Assembly: GCF_000429985.1 (NCBI RefSeq)
Contig: NZ_AUCX01000019.1
Location: 47,134 to 111,133, forward strand
Reading direction: 5' to 3'
Origin: Maridesulfovibrio bastinii DSM 16055
GTDB lineage: Bacteria; Desulfobacterota; Desulfovibrionia; Desulfovibrionales; Desulfovibrionaceae
DNA: 64,000 nt
This document shows, piece by piece, positions 36,893-46,641 of this stretch. The translations under genes and the position numbers were made by a program. Position 1 is the first letter of the stretch; every line of letters starts with the position of its first letter. The notes under the pieces are model-generated. The model was given only the letters and a program-made list of their open reading frames with translations, made no database searches and was not told where the DNA came from.

Positions 36893-37459
36893 TCAGGCTG
36901 CTCCAAGTGCTTTAAACACAAAGCCTAAGACATGCTTGCAAAGATCATCAAAGCTGATCTCTCCCGGCTTGAAAATGCAGACTGAGCGTATCATTCCGGG
37001 AATATAAATAGCTGAAAGCTCGGGCTTATCATCCTTAAATACTCCTTCATTAATGCCGCTGATGATTACGGACTCAATCAGTCCCCACAATTCCGCCTTT
37101 TTTTCCTCCCAGTCAGCATCACGCGGACAGATAAGCCCCCTGCTGACGAGATTTACATTGGAAGCTTTACGGGCAAGGTGTCTGACCATTTCTCTGACAA
37201 TACAGGACATTTTTTCTTTACTGCCGATATCTTCACGCTTGACGGACTGCTCCATTTTATTGACGAGCATGACAAATTCACGAAAAAGGACCGCAAAATA
37301 GAGATCCTCTTTGCTCTCAAAATAAAGGTACAAAGTACCCTTACCCACTGAAGCTGCTTTGGCGACTTCGCTTAAAAGAACTTTATGGTAAGGCTTTTCA
37401 GCAAACATAACTCCTGCTGATTCAAGTATTCTTATTTCTTTCTCAGAATATTTTTTCAT
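36893..37459 (-). CDS. TetR/AcrR-family repressor of emrAB
   Basis: A 188-residue regulator with an N-terminal HTH (KYSEKEIRILESAGVMFAEKPYHKVLLSEVAKAASVGKGTLYLYFESKEDLYFAV), the standard TetR DNA-binding domain. The variable C-terminal domain should bind an inducer, likely an exported toxic compound. It lies upstream of emrAB on the same strand with a gap of 60 bases. A 20-bp palindrome 55 bases before its start is a probable operator, suggesting self-repression of the whole operon. Confidence 0.92.
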   Translation of the reverse strand: MKKYSEKEIRILESAGVMFAEKPYHKVLLSEVAKAASVGKGTLYLYFESKEDLYFAVLFREFVMLVNKMEQSVKREDIGSKEKMSCIVREMVRHLARKASNVNLVSRGLICPRDADWEEKKAELWGLIESVIISGINEGVFKDDKPELSAIYIPGMIRSVCIFKPGEISFDDLCKHVLGFVFKALGAA

Positions 37460-37513
37460 AGTTTTAGCTACTGTCTGTTCCGGTTAACTCCTGAAAAACT
37501 TAATTTCAGTTAT

Positions 37514-37533
37514 AGAACTGACCAGTCAGTTCT
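37514..37533. promoter_or_regulatory. Palindromic operator for the TetR-family regulator
   Basis: AGAACTGACCAGTCAGTTCT is a perfect 9-bp inverted repeat around a central CA. Its place 55 bases upstream of the regulator gene and its TetR-like size fit autoregulation. The plus-strand ubiX-like gene starts 240 bases away and is less likely to be controlled. Confidence 0.75.
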
Positions 37534-37770
37534 CAGCAACAATTATGCTTCGCAACAGGCATTGTCAAAGACAAAAACAGTATTTTCACTTTTTTTGTTA
37601 ACAATTTATAAATAATCAGTTAAAATTTAATATTTAAATATTTTCCCAATCATTAACTGATTCTTGCAATGCAGAACTCCCTCGGCTATCCATCCAGTAA
37701 AATTTAAATAGTTATAATTTTGAACACACAACTATCAGCAATAAAAATTTAAAAAAATTTCGGATATTAA
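37534..37770. other. AT-rich remainder of the divergent gap before the UbiX-like gene
   Basis: Between the operator and the plus-strand start at 37771 there is AT-rich DNA with no gene or RNA that I can recognise. It probably holds the promoter for the UbiX-like gene. Confidence 0.5.
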
Positions 37771-38346
37771 ATGTCGAACCCAAAAAAACGTATTATTCTG
37801 GCTGTCACCGGAGCAAGTGGAACTCTTTATGCTGTGAAACTTGCTGAAACCTTACAGTGTATAGAAAACGTTGAACTGCACCTGATCATATCCAATGCCG
37901 CATTTGAAGTGATGACTCTGGAAACATCTTTCAAACAGAGTGATTTGACCGATACAGCCGATTTCATATATTCTGAAGATAATATTGCGGCTGCACCGGC
38001 AAGCGGTTCATGGGAACACGACGGCATGGTGATCTGCCCCTGCTCGATGGCTTCTCTTTCAGCTGTATCCTCAGGACTGGGGAATAATCTGATCCACAGA
38101 AGCGCGGACGTATGCCTCAAAGAAAGAAGAAAACTTATTCTCATCACCCGCGAGACACCGCTAAGCCTGATACATATCAACAATATGCGCACTGTAACCA
38201 TGGCCGGTGGAATAATAATGCCCGCATCTCCCGGGTTTTATCACCGTCCTGAAACTATTGATGATTTAGCCGCCCATCTTTGCGGCAGGATACTTGAACA
38301 ATTAAAACTGCCCCACAATCTTTATAAACGCTGGGGTCAGGAATAA
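37771..38346 (+). CDS. ubiX: UbiX-family flavin prenyltransferase
   Basis: A 191-residue flavoprotein-fold enzyme. The N-terminal AVTGASGTLYAVKLAE motif and the CPCSMASLSAVSSGLGNNLIHRSADVCLKERRKLILITRETPLS segment match UbiX closely. UbiX makes prenylated FMN, the cofactor of UbiD-type decarboxylases in quinone synthesis and aromatic metabolism. No ubiD is adjacent. It is followed after 12 bases by a metal-dependent hydrolase gene. Confidence 0.93.
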   Translation: MSNPKKRIILAVTGASGTLYAVKLAETLQCIENVELHLIISNAAFEVMTLETSFKQSDLTDTADFIYSEDNIAAAPASGSWEHDGMVICPCSMASLSAVSSGLGNNLIHRSADVCLKERRKLILITRETPLSLIHINNMRTVTMAGGIIMPASPGFYHRPETIDDLAAHLCGRILEQLKLPHNLYKRWGQE

Positions 38347-38358
38347 TCGGAGTGACTT

Positions 38359-39048
38359 ATGAAACATACCTTCACCTGGCACGGACACTCTAATTTCATG
38401 GTTGAATCGGGTGATAAAACAATTATCATCGATCCTTTTTTTTCAGGAAACCCAAGTGCCGATATCAGTTACGAAGAGATTGAAAAAGCAGATGTAATTC
38501 TGGTTACCCACGACCACGGTGATCACGTTGGACAGGCTCTTGAAATCGGAATTAAAACAGGAGCCTCCATAGTTGGTATTTTTGATACCCTCCAGAGATT
38601 CTCCCAGAAAGGAATGCCTAACGAACAACTGGTTGGCATGAATATAGGCGGCACTGTTACCGTTGCAGGTCTAAAAATAAAAATGGTTCAGGCTATGCAC
38701 TCAGCCGAAACAGGAGCACCGGCTGGGTTTATTGTCACCTCGGAAGATGGTTTCTGCTTTTACTTTGCCGGTGATACGGGCCTTTTTTCGAGCATGGAGC
38801 TTTTTGCAAAATTCCATGATATTGATCTGGCTCTACTGCCTACTGGAGGCTGGTTTACTATGGATTCCAAAGAAGCCGCCTATGCGTGCGCTCTGCTTAA
38901 ATGCAAAAAGGTAATTCCAATGCACTTCAGCACATTCCCCATACTGGAACAGGGCACTGACAGTTTCAAAAAATATCTTGAGGACTACTCTCCTGAAACC
39001 GAAATGCTTGAACTTTCACCAGGTAAGAGTGTGACACTTGAAAAATAA
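38359..39048 (+). CDS. UPF0173-type metal-dependent hydrolase (metallo-beta-lactamase fold)
   Basis: A 229-residue protein with the metal motif THDHGDH (about residues 50-56), a further IDP at the start and FAGDTG near residue 137. The domain matches the YtkL/UPF0173 group of metallo-beta-lactamase-like hydrolases. The substrate is unknown. It is probably co-transcribed with the UbiX-like gene. Confidence 0.88.
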   Translation: MKHTFTWHGHSNFMVESGDKTIIIDPFFSGNPSADISYEEIEKADVILVTHDHGDHVGQALEIGIKTGASIVGIFDTLQRFSQKGMPNEQLVGMNIGGTVTVAGLKIKMVQAMHSAETGAPAGFIVTSEDGFCFYFAGDTGLFSSMELFAKFHDIDLALLPTGGWFTMDSKEAAYACALLKCKKVIPMHFSTFPILEQGTDSFKKYLEDYSPETEMLELSPGKSVTLEK

Positions 39049-39065
39049 GCTGCACTAATACTTTT

Positions 39066-39106
39066 AAAAATAAGCTGCCAATTATTACAACTGGCAGCTT
39101 ATTTTT
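39066..39106. terminator. Bidirectional terminator
   Basis: A 15-bp stem (AAAAATAAGCTGCCA) around an 11-base loop, between the convergent hydrolase and MetE-like genes. Confidence 0.82.
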
Positions 39107-39130
39107 ATTTATTAATGACTTTACTTAGAA

Positions 39131-40264
39131 TTACTTCCAGATATCAGCAGCAATTTTAGTCACAAGGCGTATTTTATTCCACTGGTCCTCTTCAGTCAGG
39201 GTATTACCCTCCTCAGTTGAAGAAAATCCGCACTGCGGACTCAAACACAACTGATTGATGGGGACAACTTCAGCAGCTTCAGCAATTCTCTCTTTTATTG
39301 CTTCTTCATCTTCAAGCTCACCTGTTTTAGACGATATGAGCCCCAGAACAACCTGCTGATCTTTTATAAATCTTAGTGGTGAAAAATCACCGGCCCTTTC
39401 AGTATCATACTCAAGGAAAAATCCATCCAGTCTGCCATCAGCAAAAAGAAACGGAGCAACAGGTTCATAGCCACCGCTTGAAAACCATGTGGATCTGTAA
39501 TTACCACGGCAGATGTGCATGGTAATGCGCATATCAGCAGGACGGTCAGCAATAGCTCTGTTCACTATTTCCACATATTTCTTTGCCAGAAAATCGGGAT
39601 TAATACCGCGTTCCAGAAGTTTTTCGCGCTGCTCTCCTGAACATAATGCGCCCCAGCTGGTGTCATCAAGCTGAAGGTATCTGCATCCGGCTGCATAAAA
39701 CGCAGCTACTGCATCTTTATAAGCCTGCACAATTTCATCAATAAATTCATCTTCACTCTTATAGAAATCAGGAACTTCAAATTCTACATTTCTGATAGCC
39801 AGAACAAAATGCAGCATTGCAGGAGAAGGAATGGTCATCTTTGCCGTATGCGAACCAGCGCAACTTTTAAGGAATTTGAAATGTTCAATCATCGGATGGT
39901 TTGAGAAACCAATATGTCCTGCAACTTCAACGGTTTCGGCTCTTGTGTGCATTCCATGAAAAACAAAACCTTTTTCAGGCACTATTTTATTTATTCCATC
40001 CAAACCTTCCATAAAATCAAGATGCCACCAGCTGCGGCGAAATTCACCATCAGTTACTGACGACAATCCGCACTCAATCTGTCTGGCAACAAGTTCTGAA
40101 ATCGCTTTATCTTCAATTTCCTTCAATTCTCTGGAATTAATTTTTCCTTCCTGAAAATCAGCTCTGGCAACTTTTACAGATTCAGGACGCAGAAAACTGC
40201 CAACATGATCAGCACGAAAAGGGGGAATATCTCTTGCAGTAGCATTTTCGAATAAATTGCTCAT
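39131..40264 (-). CDS. Cobalamin-independent methionine synthase-like protein (MetE C-terminal type)
   Basis: A 377-residue protein with only the catalytic zinc domain of MetE. Motifs are PPFRADHVGSFLRPE at the start, YLQLDDTSWG, a zinc-ligand region MHICRGN and a C-terminal LSPQCGFSS. This shortened form (YxjG/YxjH-like) acts on methyl donors other than 5-methyltetrahydrofolate in some bacteria. The exact donor is unknown. The gene is monocistronic and preceded by 390 bases of AT-rich DNA with no visible riboswitch. Confidence 0.9.
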   Translation of the reverse strand: MSNLFENATARDIPPFRADHVGSFLRPESVKVARADFQEGKINSRELKEIEDKAISELVARQIECGLSSVTDGEFRRSWWHLDFMEGLDGINKIVPEKGFVFHGMHTRAETVEVAGHIGFSNHPMIEHFKFLKSCAGSHTAKMTIPSPAMLHFVLAIRNVEFEVPDFYKSEDEFIDEIVQAYKDAVAAFYAAGCRYLQLDDTSWGALCSGEQREKLLERGINPDFLAKKYVEIVNRAIADRPADMRITMHICRGNYRSTWFSSGGYEPVAPFLFADGRLDGFFLEYDTERAGDFSPLRFIKDQQVVLGLISSKTGELEDEEAIKERIAEAAEVVPINQLCLSPQCGFSSTEEGNTLTEEDQWNKIRLVTKIAADIWK

Positions 40265-40655
40265 ATCTCAACCTCTATTTATCTATAAGTTATCTAAAAT
40301 TAATCGTCACAGGGCCACTAGAAAAGCATTTCAAGCAAAAGCAACCAACAACTCAATTCTTAATGAACTATATAAAGATATTTATATATAGACCATAATA
40401 GATATTGTCAATTGAAAATCACTTTCAAAAGATAAATATTATCATTTAATTAATGATCAAACTTAAATGAGGATTACAATTTATTCTGAAAAATAATCCG
40501 AACCAATCAGGATCAGCTCTTAAAATATTCAATTAAATAAGACTGCAACACATTTAACAATGTGACTTGCATATCTTTAAAACTGATTACTAACTAATTA
40601 ATTTTATTGGCAATACTTAAACAGGCAGTAGGTATAATCCTACTGTAAGAATATT
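40265..40655. other. Intergenic stretch with nothing recognised
   Basis: AT-rich DNA between uvrC and the MetE-like gene. I looked for SAM or cobalamin riboswitch features, because the neighbour is methionine-related, and see none by eye. Confidence 0.5.
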
Positions 40656-42458
40656 TCACAGGCTCTGAAAGGCATGATAAATTTGCTCAGCCTTCTTTTG
40701 TCCTATACCCTCAATAGCGGAAAGCTCCTCTGTTGAGGCTTTCTTCATATCTTCAACCGAATTAAAATTATCCCAGAGTAAGCGCGCAGTTTTAGGACCG
40801 ATTCCCGGCATGGATAATAGTTCACTGTTCAATGTTTTCTTTTTACGACTTTTGCGTTGACGCCCGATTACAAATCTATGAGCTTCATCACGAATCTGTT
40901 GCAGGTATAACAATTCAGGGCTGCCCGGTTTGAGCGGCAGGTGATTTTTACGCCCCGGTCTGAAAATTCTATCATCAAGCTCCCCTGCTTTTCTTGTCGG
41001 ACCTTTGGCGATTGAAGATAATGCCGGAGCAGGTTCTTCTTCCTTCCAGAATTCTGCGAATGCTTTCTCAACAGAATTCAACTGCCCCAGTCCGCCATCT
41101 ATAAGTATAAGGTCTGGCCACGGAGGGCCGGATTCTATCCTGCGGGAAACCCAGTTATAAAGAGCGGCATAATCATCGCTGGAGTTTTCAAGCTCTGGAA
41201 ACGAATAAACACGGTATTGGCTTTTTTCAGGCAGGGCCTCCTCATAGACTACCATGCCGACCCGCATCCCTTCCCCGCCAAGATGGGAAGCATCAATGCA
41301 CTCAATTCGCGCTGGAGGCTCGGATAATTTCAATTTTGCAGCCAGAACTTCGAGAATAGATTCTTTTTTACGCTCTGAGGCATTTAACAAAGCGTTCCTG
41401 CGGGCAATTTCAAGCAGATTCTTTTCCTCAAGAGAATGAGGTACTCTGATACTCACCTGAGATTTGCTGCGTTCAGAAAGAAGCTCCATTGCAGATGCAA
41501 GATCAAGCTCAAACGGAATCAAAATTTTTCCGGGTATGAATTTTGTTGAAGAGTAAAACTGGCTTAAAAAGCTGGAGAGAACTTCTTCACTGTCATCCAT
41601 AGTTAACCCCGGCCAGAAGAAACTTTTATTATCAAGGAGCCGTCCCTGCCTTATAAAAAGCAGCCCGAGCCCGAGACCCTGATCGGTTGCAGCCAGAGCA
41701 ATTATATCCATATCTGAAAAGGAGTTAAGAACAACTGACTGTTTTTCAATTGTCCGCCTAATAGCTTTTAGCTGATCTCTGAATTTTGCAGCCTGCTCAA
41801 ATTCAAGATTTTCAGAAGCATTTTTCATATCCGCTTCCAGCGAACCTACAAGCTCCGAGGCTTTACCGGAAAGAAGCTGTTCCACTTTTTTGACATGTTC
41901 CATGTAATCCGCCCGGGGAACAAAATTAACACACGGTCCCAGACACTGGCCCATGTCATGATACAAACACGGGCGGGACCTGTTTTTAAATGATGTATCC
42001 GAGCATTTTCTAAGCGGAAAAACCTTGCCCAGAATTTTCCATGTTTCCCTTGCAAAATAACTGGATGTGTAAGGTCCGAAATATACCGAACCGTCCCGGA
42101 CAACTTTTCTGGTGATCCTAAGCCTCGGATATTCAGCCTTTTTATCCAGACGAAATAAAACATACTGTTTATCATCCCGCAAAACTATATTGTACTTCGG
42201 ACGATGCTTTTTTATCAGGCTGGATTCAAGCAGCAGAGCTTCTTTCTCCGTAGAAGTGGCAAGTATGTCTATTTTCCTGATTTTAGAAACCATAACCTTT
42301 GTCTTAGGTGTATGGCGGTCAACGGATCTGAAATATGACGAAAGTCTTTTTCTTAAATTTAAAGCTTTACCTACATATATAATACGACCCGACTCGTCTT
42401 TCATTAAATATACGCCGGGTGAGGTTGTATAATCAGCACTTTTGAATTCAAATTCCAT
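40656..42458 (-). CDS. uvrC: UvrABC excinuclease subunit C
   Basis: A 600-residue nuclease. The GIY-YIG domain is at the N-terminus (SPGVYLMKDESGRIIYVGKA), followed by a Cys-containing region (CLYHDMGQCLGPC), a UVR motif near residue 205, an RNase H-like nuclease (IECIDASHLGGEGMRVGMVVYE, LILIDGGLGQLN) and C-terminal helix-hairpin-helix motifs (SMPGIGPKTA, AIEGIGQKKAEQI). It makes both incisions in nucleotide excision repair. Length fits the family. Confidence 0.97.
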   Translation of the reverse strand: MEFEFKSADYTTSPGVYLMKDESGRIIYVGKALNLRKRLSSYFRSVDRHTPKTKVMVSKIRKIDILATSTEKEALLLESSLIKKHRPKYNIVLRDDKQYVLFRLDKKAEYPRLRITRKVVRDGSVYFGPYTSSYFARETWKILGKVFPLRKCSDTSFKNRSRPCLYHDMGQCLGPCVNFVPRADYMEHVKKVEQLLSGKASELVGSLEADMKNASENLEFEQAAKFRDQLKAIRRTIEKQSVVLNSFSDMDIIALAATDQGLGLGLLFIRQGRLLDNKSFFWPGLTMDDSEEVLSSFLSQFYSSTKFIPGKILIPFELDLASAMELLSERSKSQVSIRVPHSLEEKNLLEIARRNALLNASERKKESILEVLAAKLKLSEPPARIECIDASHLGGEGMRVGMVVYEEALPEKSQYRVYSFPELENSSDDYAALYNWVSRRIESGPPWPDLILIDGGLGQLNSVEKAFAEFWKEEEPAPALSSIAKGPTRKAGELDDRIFRPGRKNHLPLKPGSPELLYLQQIRDEAHRFVIGRQRKSRKKKTLNSELLSMPGIGPKTARLLWDNFNSVEDMKKASTEELSAIEGIGQKKAEQIYHAFQSL

Positions 42459-42759
42459 TCAGACATCCTGTACAATTTTTTATACTGTTTCTATGAACAA
42501 TTTTGAAATATGACCTGCAATGATCCATGTCAACCATGGAACTGTAAGCAAAAAACAGGCTTCGGCCCATCAGTTTTAATAAGTTTTATAAAAATAGCCG
42601 GTATAAAAATTTTGACGGTAAAAAAATTTAAACTTTAGTCAAAAAAATGTAATTTTTGTCTTGCAAAGCTTTTTCCTTGCATATACAAGGGGTCTTGAAG
42701 GTAGGCGTTGGTCTATTGTTTAATTATCTTTTTTAGCAAAAGAAGGAAGGAATTTAATT
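42459..42759. promoter_or_regulatory. Porin upstream region with probable promoter
   Basis: AT-rich upstream region of the porin gene. A tentative -35 CTTGCA (42660-42665) and -10 TATACA (42682-42687) are 16 bases apart. A GAAGGAAGG ribosome site (near 42742) serves the start. The untranslated leader would be about 65 bases. Confidence 0.45.
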
Positions 42760-44193
42760 ATGAAACGTTTGGTAGTACTTGCCATCACCGCAGCATTCGT
42801 GCTCGGCATGATCGGCTCCGCATTTGCCGGCGTTGACCTGGAAGCAACTGGTAAATTCCAGTTCCAGGCCGACTTCACTCAGAATCCTAACTTTAAAGAC
42901 GCTGACCAGAATAGCGACGACCATGACAGTCTGAACTTCTGGTTCCGCGCACGTACACAGTTCCGCATGATTGCCAATGAAAACTTGTGGGCAGTTCTGT
43001 ACACTGAATACAAAGCAAGAATCGGCTCAGAAGGTGCTGACACCCTCGGAGGTGGCGGAACCGATAGCCGTACTCTTAAAGTTAAACAGGCTTACTTGGG
43101 CTTCCGTTACCCCGGTACTGAAGTATACACTCAGGCTGGTATCTTCGACCTGAACATGCCTCAGGCTGCTGGTAACAACAACATGATCATTGGTGACTAT
43201 CACACTGGTGCTATCGCTGTTGAAGCTCCTATCACTGACGCAGTTAAACTGACTGTTGGTTTTGCTCGTCCTTTCGACTCCAACTCAAGTGACACTAAAG
43301 AAAATTTGACTTCATCTACCAACATGGACGATGAAATGGATCTTTTCTTTGCAACCGTTCCTGTTACCATTGATGGTTTCAAGGCAACTCCATGGTTTGC
43401 ATACGCTATGATCGGTCAGGACACATTTGATGACACTAGAACTTCAGCCAAAAAGGGTGTTAGCTCTCTTGCAGGTATGACAGGTCCCGATGCTACATAC
43501 TTCACCGATGATGTTACCGCATGGTGGCTCGGTGGTGCTTTCGAAGTAACCATGTTCGACCCGATCATCTTTAAAGCTGACGTTTTCTACGGTTCCGTAG
43601 ATGCCGATCAGAGCCAAAATGATCGTGAAGGCTGGGGCTTTGATGGTTCTGTTGCTTACACCGGTCTTGATTTCGTAAAACCCAAATTCGTATTCACCTA
43701 CACCTCTGGTGAAGATGATGACAAAGATAACGGTTCTGAACGTCTTCCCGTTCTCCACAGTGACTTCGGTTTCGGTTCCTACTACCAGGTTGGTTCCGCT
43801 TTCACCGGCGACACTGATGGTCTCCAGGGCGACCAGAATGGTTACTGGACAATCGGTCTCTGCTTTGACGATATCTCTTTCATCGAAAAACTGACCCACT
43901 CCGTAAACTTCTTGTACTACCAGGGTACCAACGATGCTGACCTCATCAAAAAGAACCCCGGTGGTCTTACTAACATCGACAGTGACGGTTCCTTCCTGAC
44001 TGACGAAGATCATCTGTTTGAAGTTGACATCAACACCAACTACCAGATCTATGACGAACTGGCAGCTATCGTTGAATTCAGCTACATCAATGCAGACTTC
44101 GATCAGGATACTTGGAAAAATTACGGAGCAACTCCTCGTAACGGTGACTCCGACGCTTACAAGTTCGCTGTTGGCCTCATCTACAACTTCTAA
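42760..44193 (+). CDS. Outer-membrane homotrimeric porin of the Desulfovibrio type
   Basis: A 477-residue beta-barrel protein. It starts with a signal peptide (VVLAITAAFVLGMIGSAFA) and ends in an aromatic residue (AVGLIYNF), as outer-membrane barrels do. The alternating pattern with many Asp, Asn, Phe and Tyr, and the N-terminal VDLEATGKFQFQADF, match the porin family abundant in Desulfovibrio. It should form a general diffusion pore. The strong ribosome site and leader suggest high expression. It has its own terminator. Confidence 0.92.
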   Translation: MKRLVVLAITAAFVLGMIGSAFAGVDLEATGKFQFQADFTQNPNFKDADQNSDDHDSLNFWFRARTQFRMIANENLWAVLYTEYKARIGSEGADTLGGGGTDSRTLKVKQAYLGFRYPGTEVYTQAGIFDLNMPQAAGNNNMIIGDYHTGAIAVEAPITDAVKLTVGFARPFDSNSSDTKENLTSSTNMDDEMDLFFATVPVTIDGFKATPWFAYAMIGQDTFDDTRTSAKKGVSSLAGMTGPDATYFTDDVTAWWLGGAFEVTMFDPIIFKADVFYGSVDADQSQNDREGWGFDGSVAYTGLDFVKPKFVFTYTSGEDDDKDNGSERLPVLHSDFGFGSYYQVGSAFTGDTDGLQGDQNGYWTIGLCFDDISFIEKLTHSVNFLYYQGTNDADLIKKNPGGLTNIDSDGSFLTDEDHLFEVDINTNYQIYDELAAIVEFSYINADFDQDTWKNYGATPRNGDSDAYKFAVGLIYNF

Positions 44194-44225
44194 TTACAGC
44201 TGATTTTACATAGACCATACGCCGG

Positions 44226-44257
44226 GGCCGGGAGCATAAGCTTCCGGCCTTTTTTTA
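44226..44257 (+). terminator. Terminator of the porin gene
   Basis: A 10-bp GC stem (GGCCGGGAGC with GCTTCCGGCC, one G-T pair) followed by TTTTTTTATTT. Confidence 0.88.
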
Positions 44258-44384
44258 TTTGAATCAAACCTTGTTACCTGTGGGACAAGACTCGACTTTT
44301 AATTTGCATTGGGATAGATAACCCGGCATAAATATATGATACAAAGTTAACTTCATCAAAATTACTAAACAAGGAAGCCTAGAT

Positions 44385-45689
44385 ATGGCCTGTAAAGAAA
44401 TTTTTTATTCCGGTTCCGAAGACTGGCCTGAAATTAAAGACTGGCTTGACCTGAGAAAAAACCCTGAAAGCAAAGTTGACGATATCGTCCGCGAAATTCT
44501 GGCTAATGTCCGTAAAAACGGAGACAGTGCGCTGATCGAATATACTAGAAAATTCGACTGCCCGGATTTCAACGAATCTATGATGCGAGTCAGTCTGGAT
44601 CAGATGTCCATGGCCTTTGCCGAAGTTAAAAATGAAGATCTCGAAATAATCGAAGAGTCCATAAGAAATGTTCGCGACTTCCATCGCAGGCAGGTTGAAG
44701 AATCATGGATGACCACTAAGGAAGACGGTACTATTCTGGGACAGATAGTTCGCCCGGTTGATAGAGTTGGACTTTATGTTCCTGGTGGTCAGGGCGGAGA
44801 AACACCCCTTATTTCCAGCATGATAATGAATGCTGTTCCGGCTCAGGTTGCCGGAGTAAAAGAAATTGCCGTAATCTCACCTCCGAGAAAAGATGGAACT
44901 CTCAATCCATATATTATTGCTACAGCTAAAGAACTCGGTATAAACGAAGTCTACGTTTCCGGCAGTGCATGGGCCATCGCTGCTCTTGCCTACGGAACAG
45001 AAACTATAAAGCCGTGCGATGTCATAGCCGGACCGGGTAATGTTTTTGTAGCAACTGCTAAAAGCCAGCTGGTTGGTGAAGTAGGAATTGATATGATTGC
45101 CGGACCAAGTGAAATTGCAATCATTGCTGATTCTTCAGCCAATCCGATCTGGACTGCTGCGGATATGCTTTCACAGGCCGAACATGATCCTCTTGCTTCT
45201 TCAATTCTCATTACCGACAATGAAGCCCTTGCTGAAAAAGTAACCGAAGAGCTTTCATTACAGGCATCAAGACTCCCAAGAGGTGAAATAGCACTCAAAT
45301 CCCTTGCCGCATGGGGAGCTATTGTAACTGTGAACAGTATGAATGCCGCAATTGATCTGGTTAACCGCATAGCTCCTGAACATCTGGAACTTTCGGTTAG
45401 CGATCCATGGTCCATTCTGGGTAGAATCTCCCACGCTGGTGCAATATTTATGGGACATCACTGTCCTGAACCGGTCGGCGACTACTTTGCAGGACCAAAC
45501 CATGTTCTGCCCACTGTCGGCACAGCCAGATTTTCTTCCGCTCTTTCCGTGGAAACTTTCTGCAAAAAATCAAGTCTGATTTATACAGACAAAAATTATG
45601 TCACGCGCCACGGAGCAAAAATAGCCCGCATGGCACGTCTGGAAGGGCTTGAAGCTCACGCCCGCTCAATTGAATCACGCTACAAATAA
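44385..45689 (+). CDS. hisD: Histidinol dehydrogenase
   Basis: A 434-residue NAD-dependent zinc enzyme that oxidises histidinol to histidine in two steps. Family motifs are [40 protein letters not shown], the metal/catalytic AEHDP and APEHLEL, and the C-terminal region GPNHVLPT. Length is normal. It is the first gene of a run hisD-purC-fabI with gaps of 16 and 33 bases; other his genes are elsewhere. Confidence 0.97.
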   Translation: MACKEIFYSGSEDWPEIKDWLDLRKNPESKVDDIVREILANVRKNGDSALIEYTRKFDCPDFNESMMRVSLDQMSMAFAEVKNEDLEIIEESIRNVRDFHRRQVEESWMTTKEDGTILGQIVRPVDRVGLYVPGGQGGETPLISSMIMNAVPAQVAGVKEIAVISPPRKDGTLNPYIIATAKELGINEVYVSGSAWAIAALAYGTETIKPCDVIAGPGNVFVATAKSQLVGEVGIDMIAGPSEIAIIADSSANPIWTAADMLSQAEHDPLASSILITDNEALAEKVTEELSLQASRLPRGEIALKSLAAWGAIVTVNSMNAAIDLVNRIAPEHLELSVSDPWSILGRISHAGAIFMGHHCPEPVGDYFAGPNHVLPTVGTARFSSALSVETFCKKSSLIYTDKNYVTRHGAKIARMARLEGLEAHARSIESRYK

Positions 45690-45705
45690 AGCGAGGAAAA
45701 TCATA

Positions 45706-46608
45706 ATGTCACAATCAGCTGTAACTGAAACGGATATCAAGGAGCTCAAGCTTCTTTCACGTGGTAAAGTTCGCGATATTTATGAAATTGATGCTGACAA
45801 ACTGTTGATAATAACAACTGACAGAATCTCCGCATACGATGTCATCATGCCCAATCCCATTGATGACAAGGGTAAAATCCTGAACCAGATCACTCTGTTC
45901 TGGATGGATAAAATAAAAGATATCATCCCCAACCACACAATATCTTCCAAGGTTGAGGAATATCCTGAAGTTCTGCACAAATACAAAGATCAGCTTGAAG
46001 GTAGAAGCGTAATAGTCCGCAAAGCAAAACCACTGCCCATCGAATGTATTGTTCGCGGCTACATCACCGGTTCAGGCTGGAAAGATTATCTTAAAACAGG
46101 CAAAGTAAGCGGGCACAACCTTCCTGAAGGTCTTAAAGAATCCGAAATGCTTGCTGAGCCGCTTTTTACTCCATCAACTAAAGCCGACCTCGGTGAACAT
46201 GATGAAAACATCACCGTGGAAAAGGCTATGGAAATGCTTGGTGATGATCTGCTTGAAAAGGTACAGAATACTACCCTTTCTATCTATAAACGCGCTCGTG
46301 ACTATGCCCGTGAACGAGGAATTATCATTGCTGATACAAAATTCGAATTCGGTCTGGTCGACGGTGAGCTAATCATCATTGATGAAGTTTTAACTCCTGA
46401 TTCTTCTCGCTTCTGGCCTATGGAAGGCTATGAAGCAGGCAAGTCCCAGCCAAGTTTTGACAAACAGTTCCTGCGTGACTGGCTGACGGATATAAAATTT
46501 AATAAAATGCCCCCGGCTCCTGAAATTCCGGAAGAAATTCAGACCAAAACCAGAAACAAATATCTGGAAGCATATAAACTTCTTACAGGATCAGATCTGG
46601 AAGCATAA
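45706..46608 (+). CDS. purC: Phosphoribosylaminoimidazole-succinocarboxamide synthase (SAICAR synthetase)
   Basis: A 300-residue ATP-dependent ligase in purine synthesis. Visible motifs are [11 protein letters not shown] at the start, [31 protein letters not shown] and [15 protein letters not shown] start at the ATG at 45706 (MSQSAVTE) because GAGG sits upstream and the frame from 45649 would overlap the hisD end. It probably shares a transcript with hisD and fabI. Confidence 0.96.
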   Translation: MSQSAVTETDIKELKLLSRGKVRDIYEIDADKLLIITTDRISAYDVIMPNPIDDKGKILNQITLFWMDKIKDIIPNHTISSKVEEYPEVLHKYKDQLEGRSVIVRKAKPLPIECIVRGYITGSGWKDYLKTGKVSGHNLPEGLKESEMLAEPLFTPSTKADLGEHDENITVEKAMEMLGDDLLEKVQNTTLSIYKRARDYARERGIIIADTKFEFGLVDGELIIIDEVLTPDSSRFWPMEGYEAGKSQPSFDKQFLRDWLTDIKFNKMPPAPEIPEEIQTKTRNKYLEAYKLLTGSDLEA

Positions 46609-46641
46609 TTTCGCACCCTAAAATTAAAGGAGATACAACGC

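Noticed and set aside
40265..40655. SAM or cobalamin riboswitch upstream of the MetE-like gene
   Set aside because: I could not find the conserved stems or loops on the gene's strand; the region is plain AT-rich DNA by eye.
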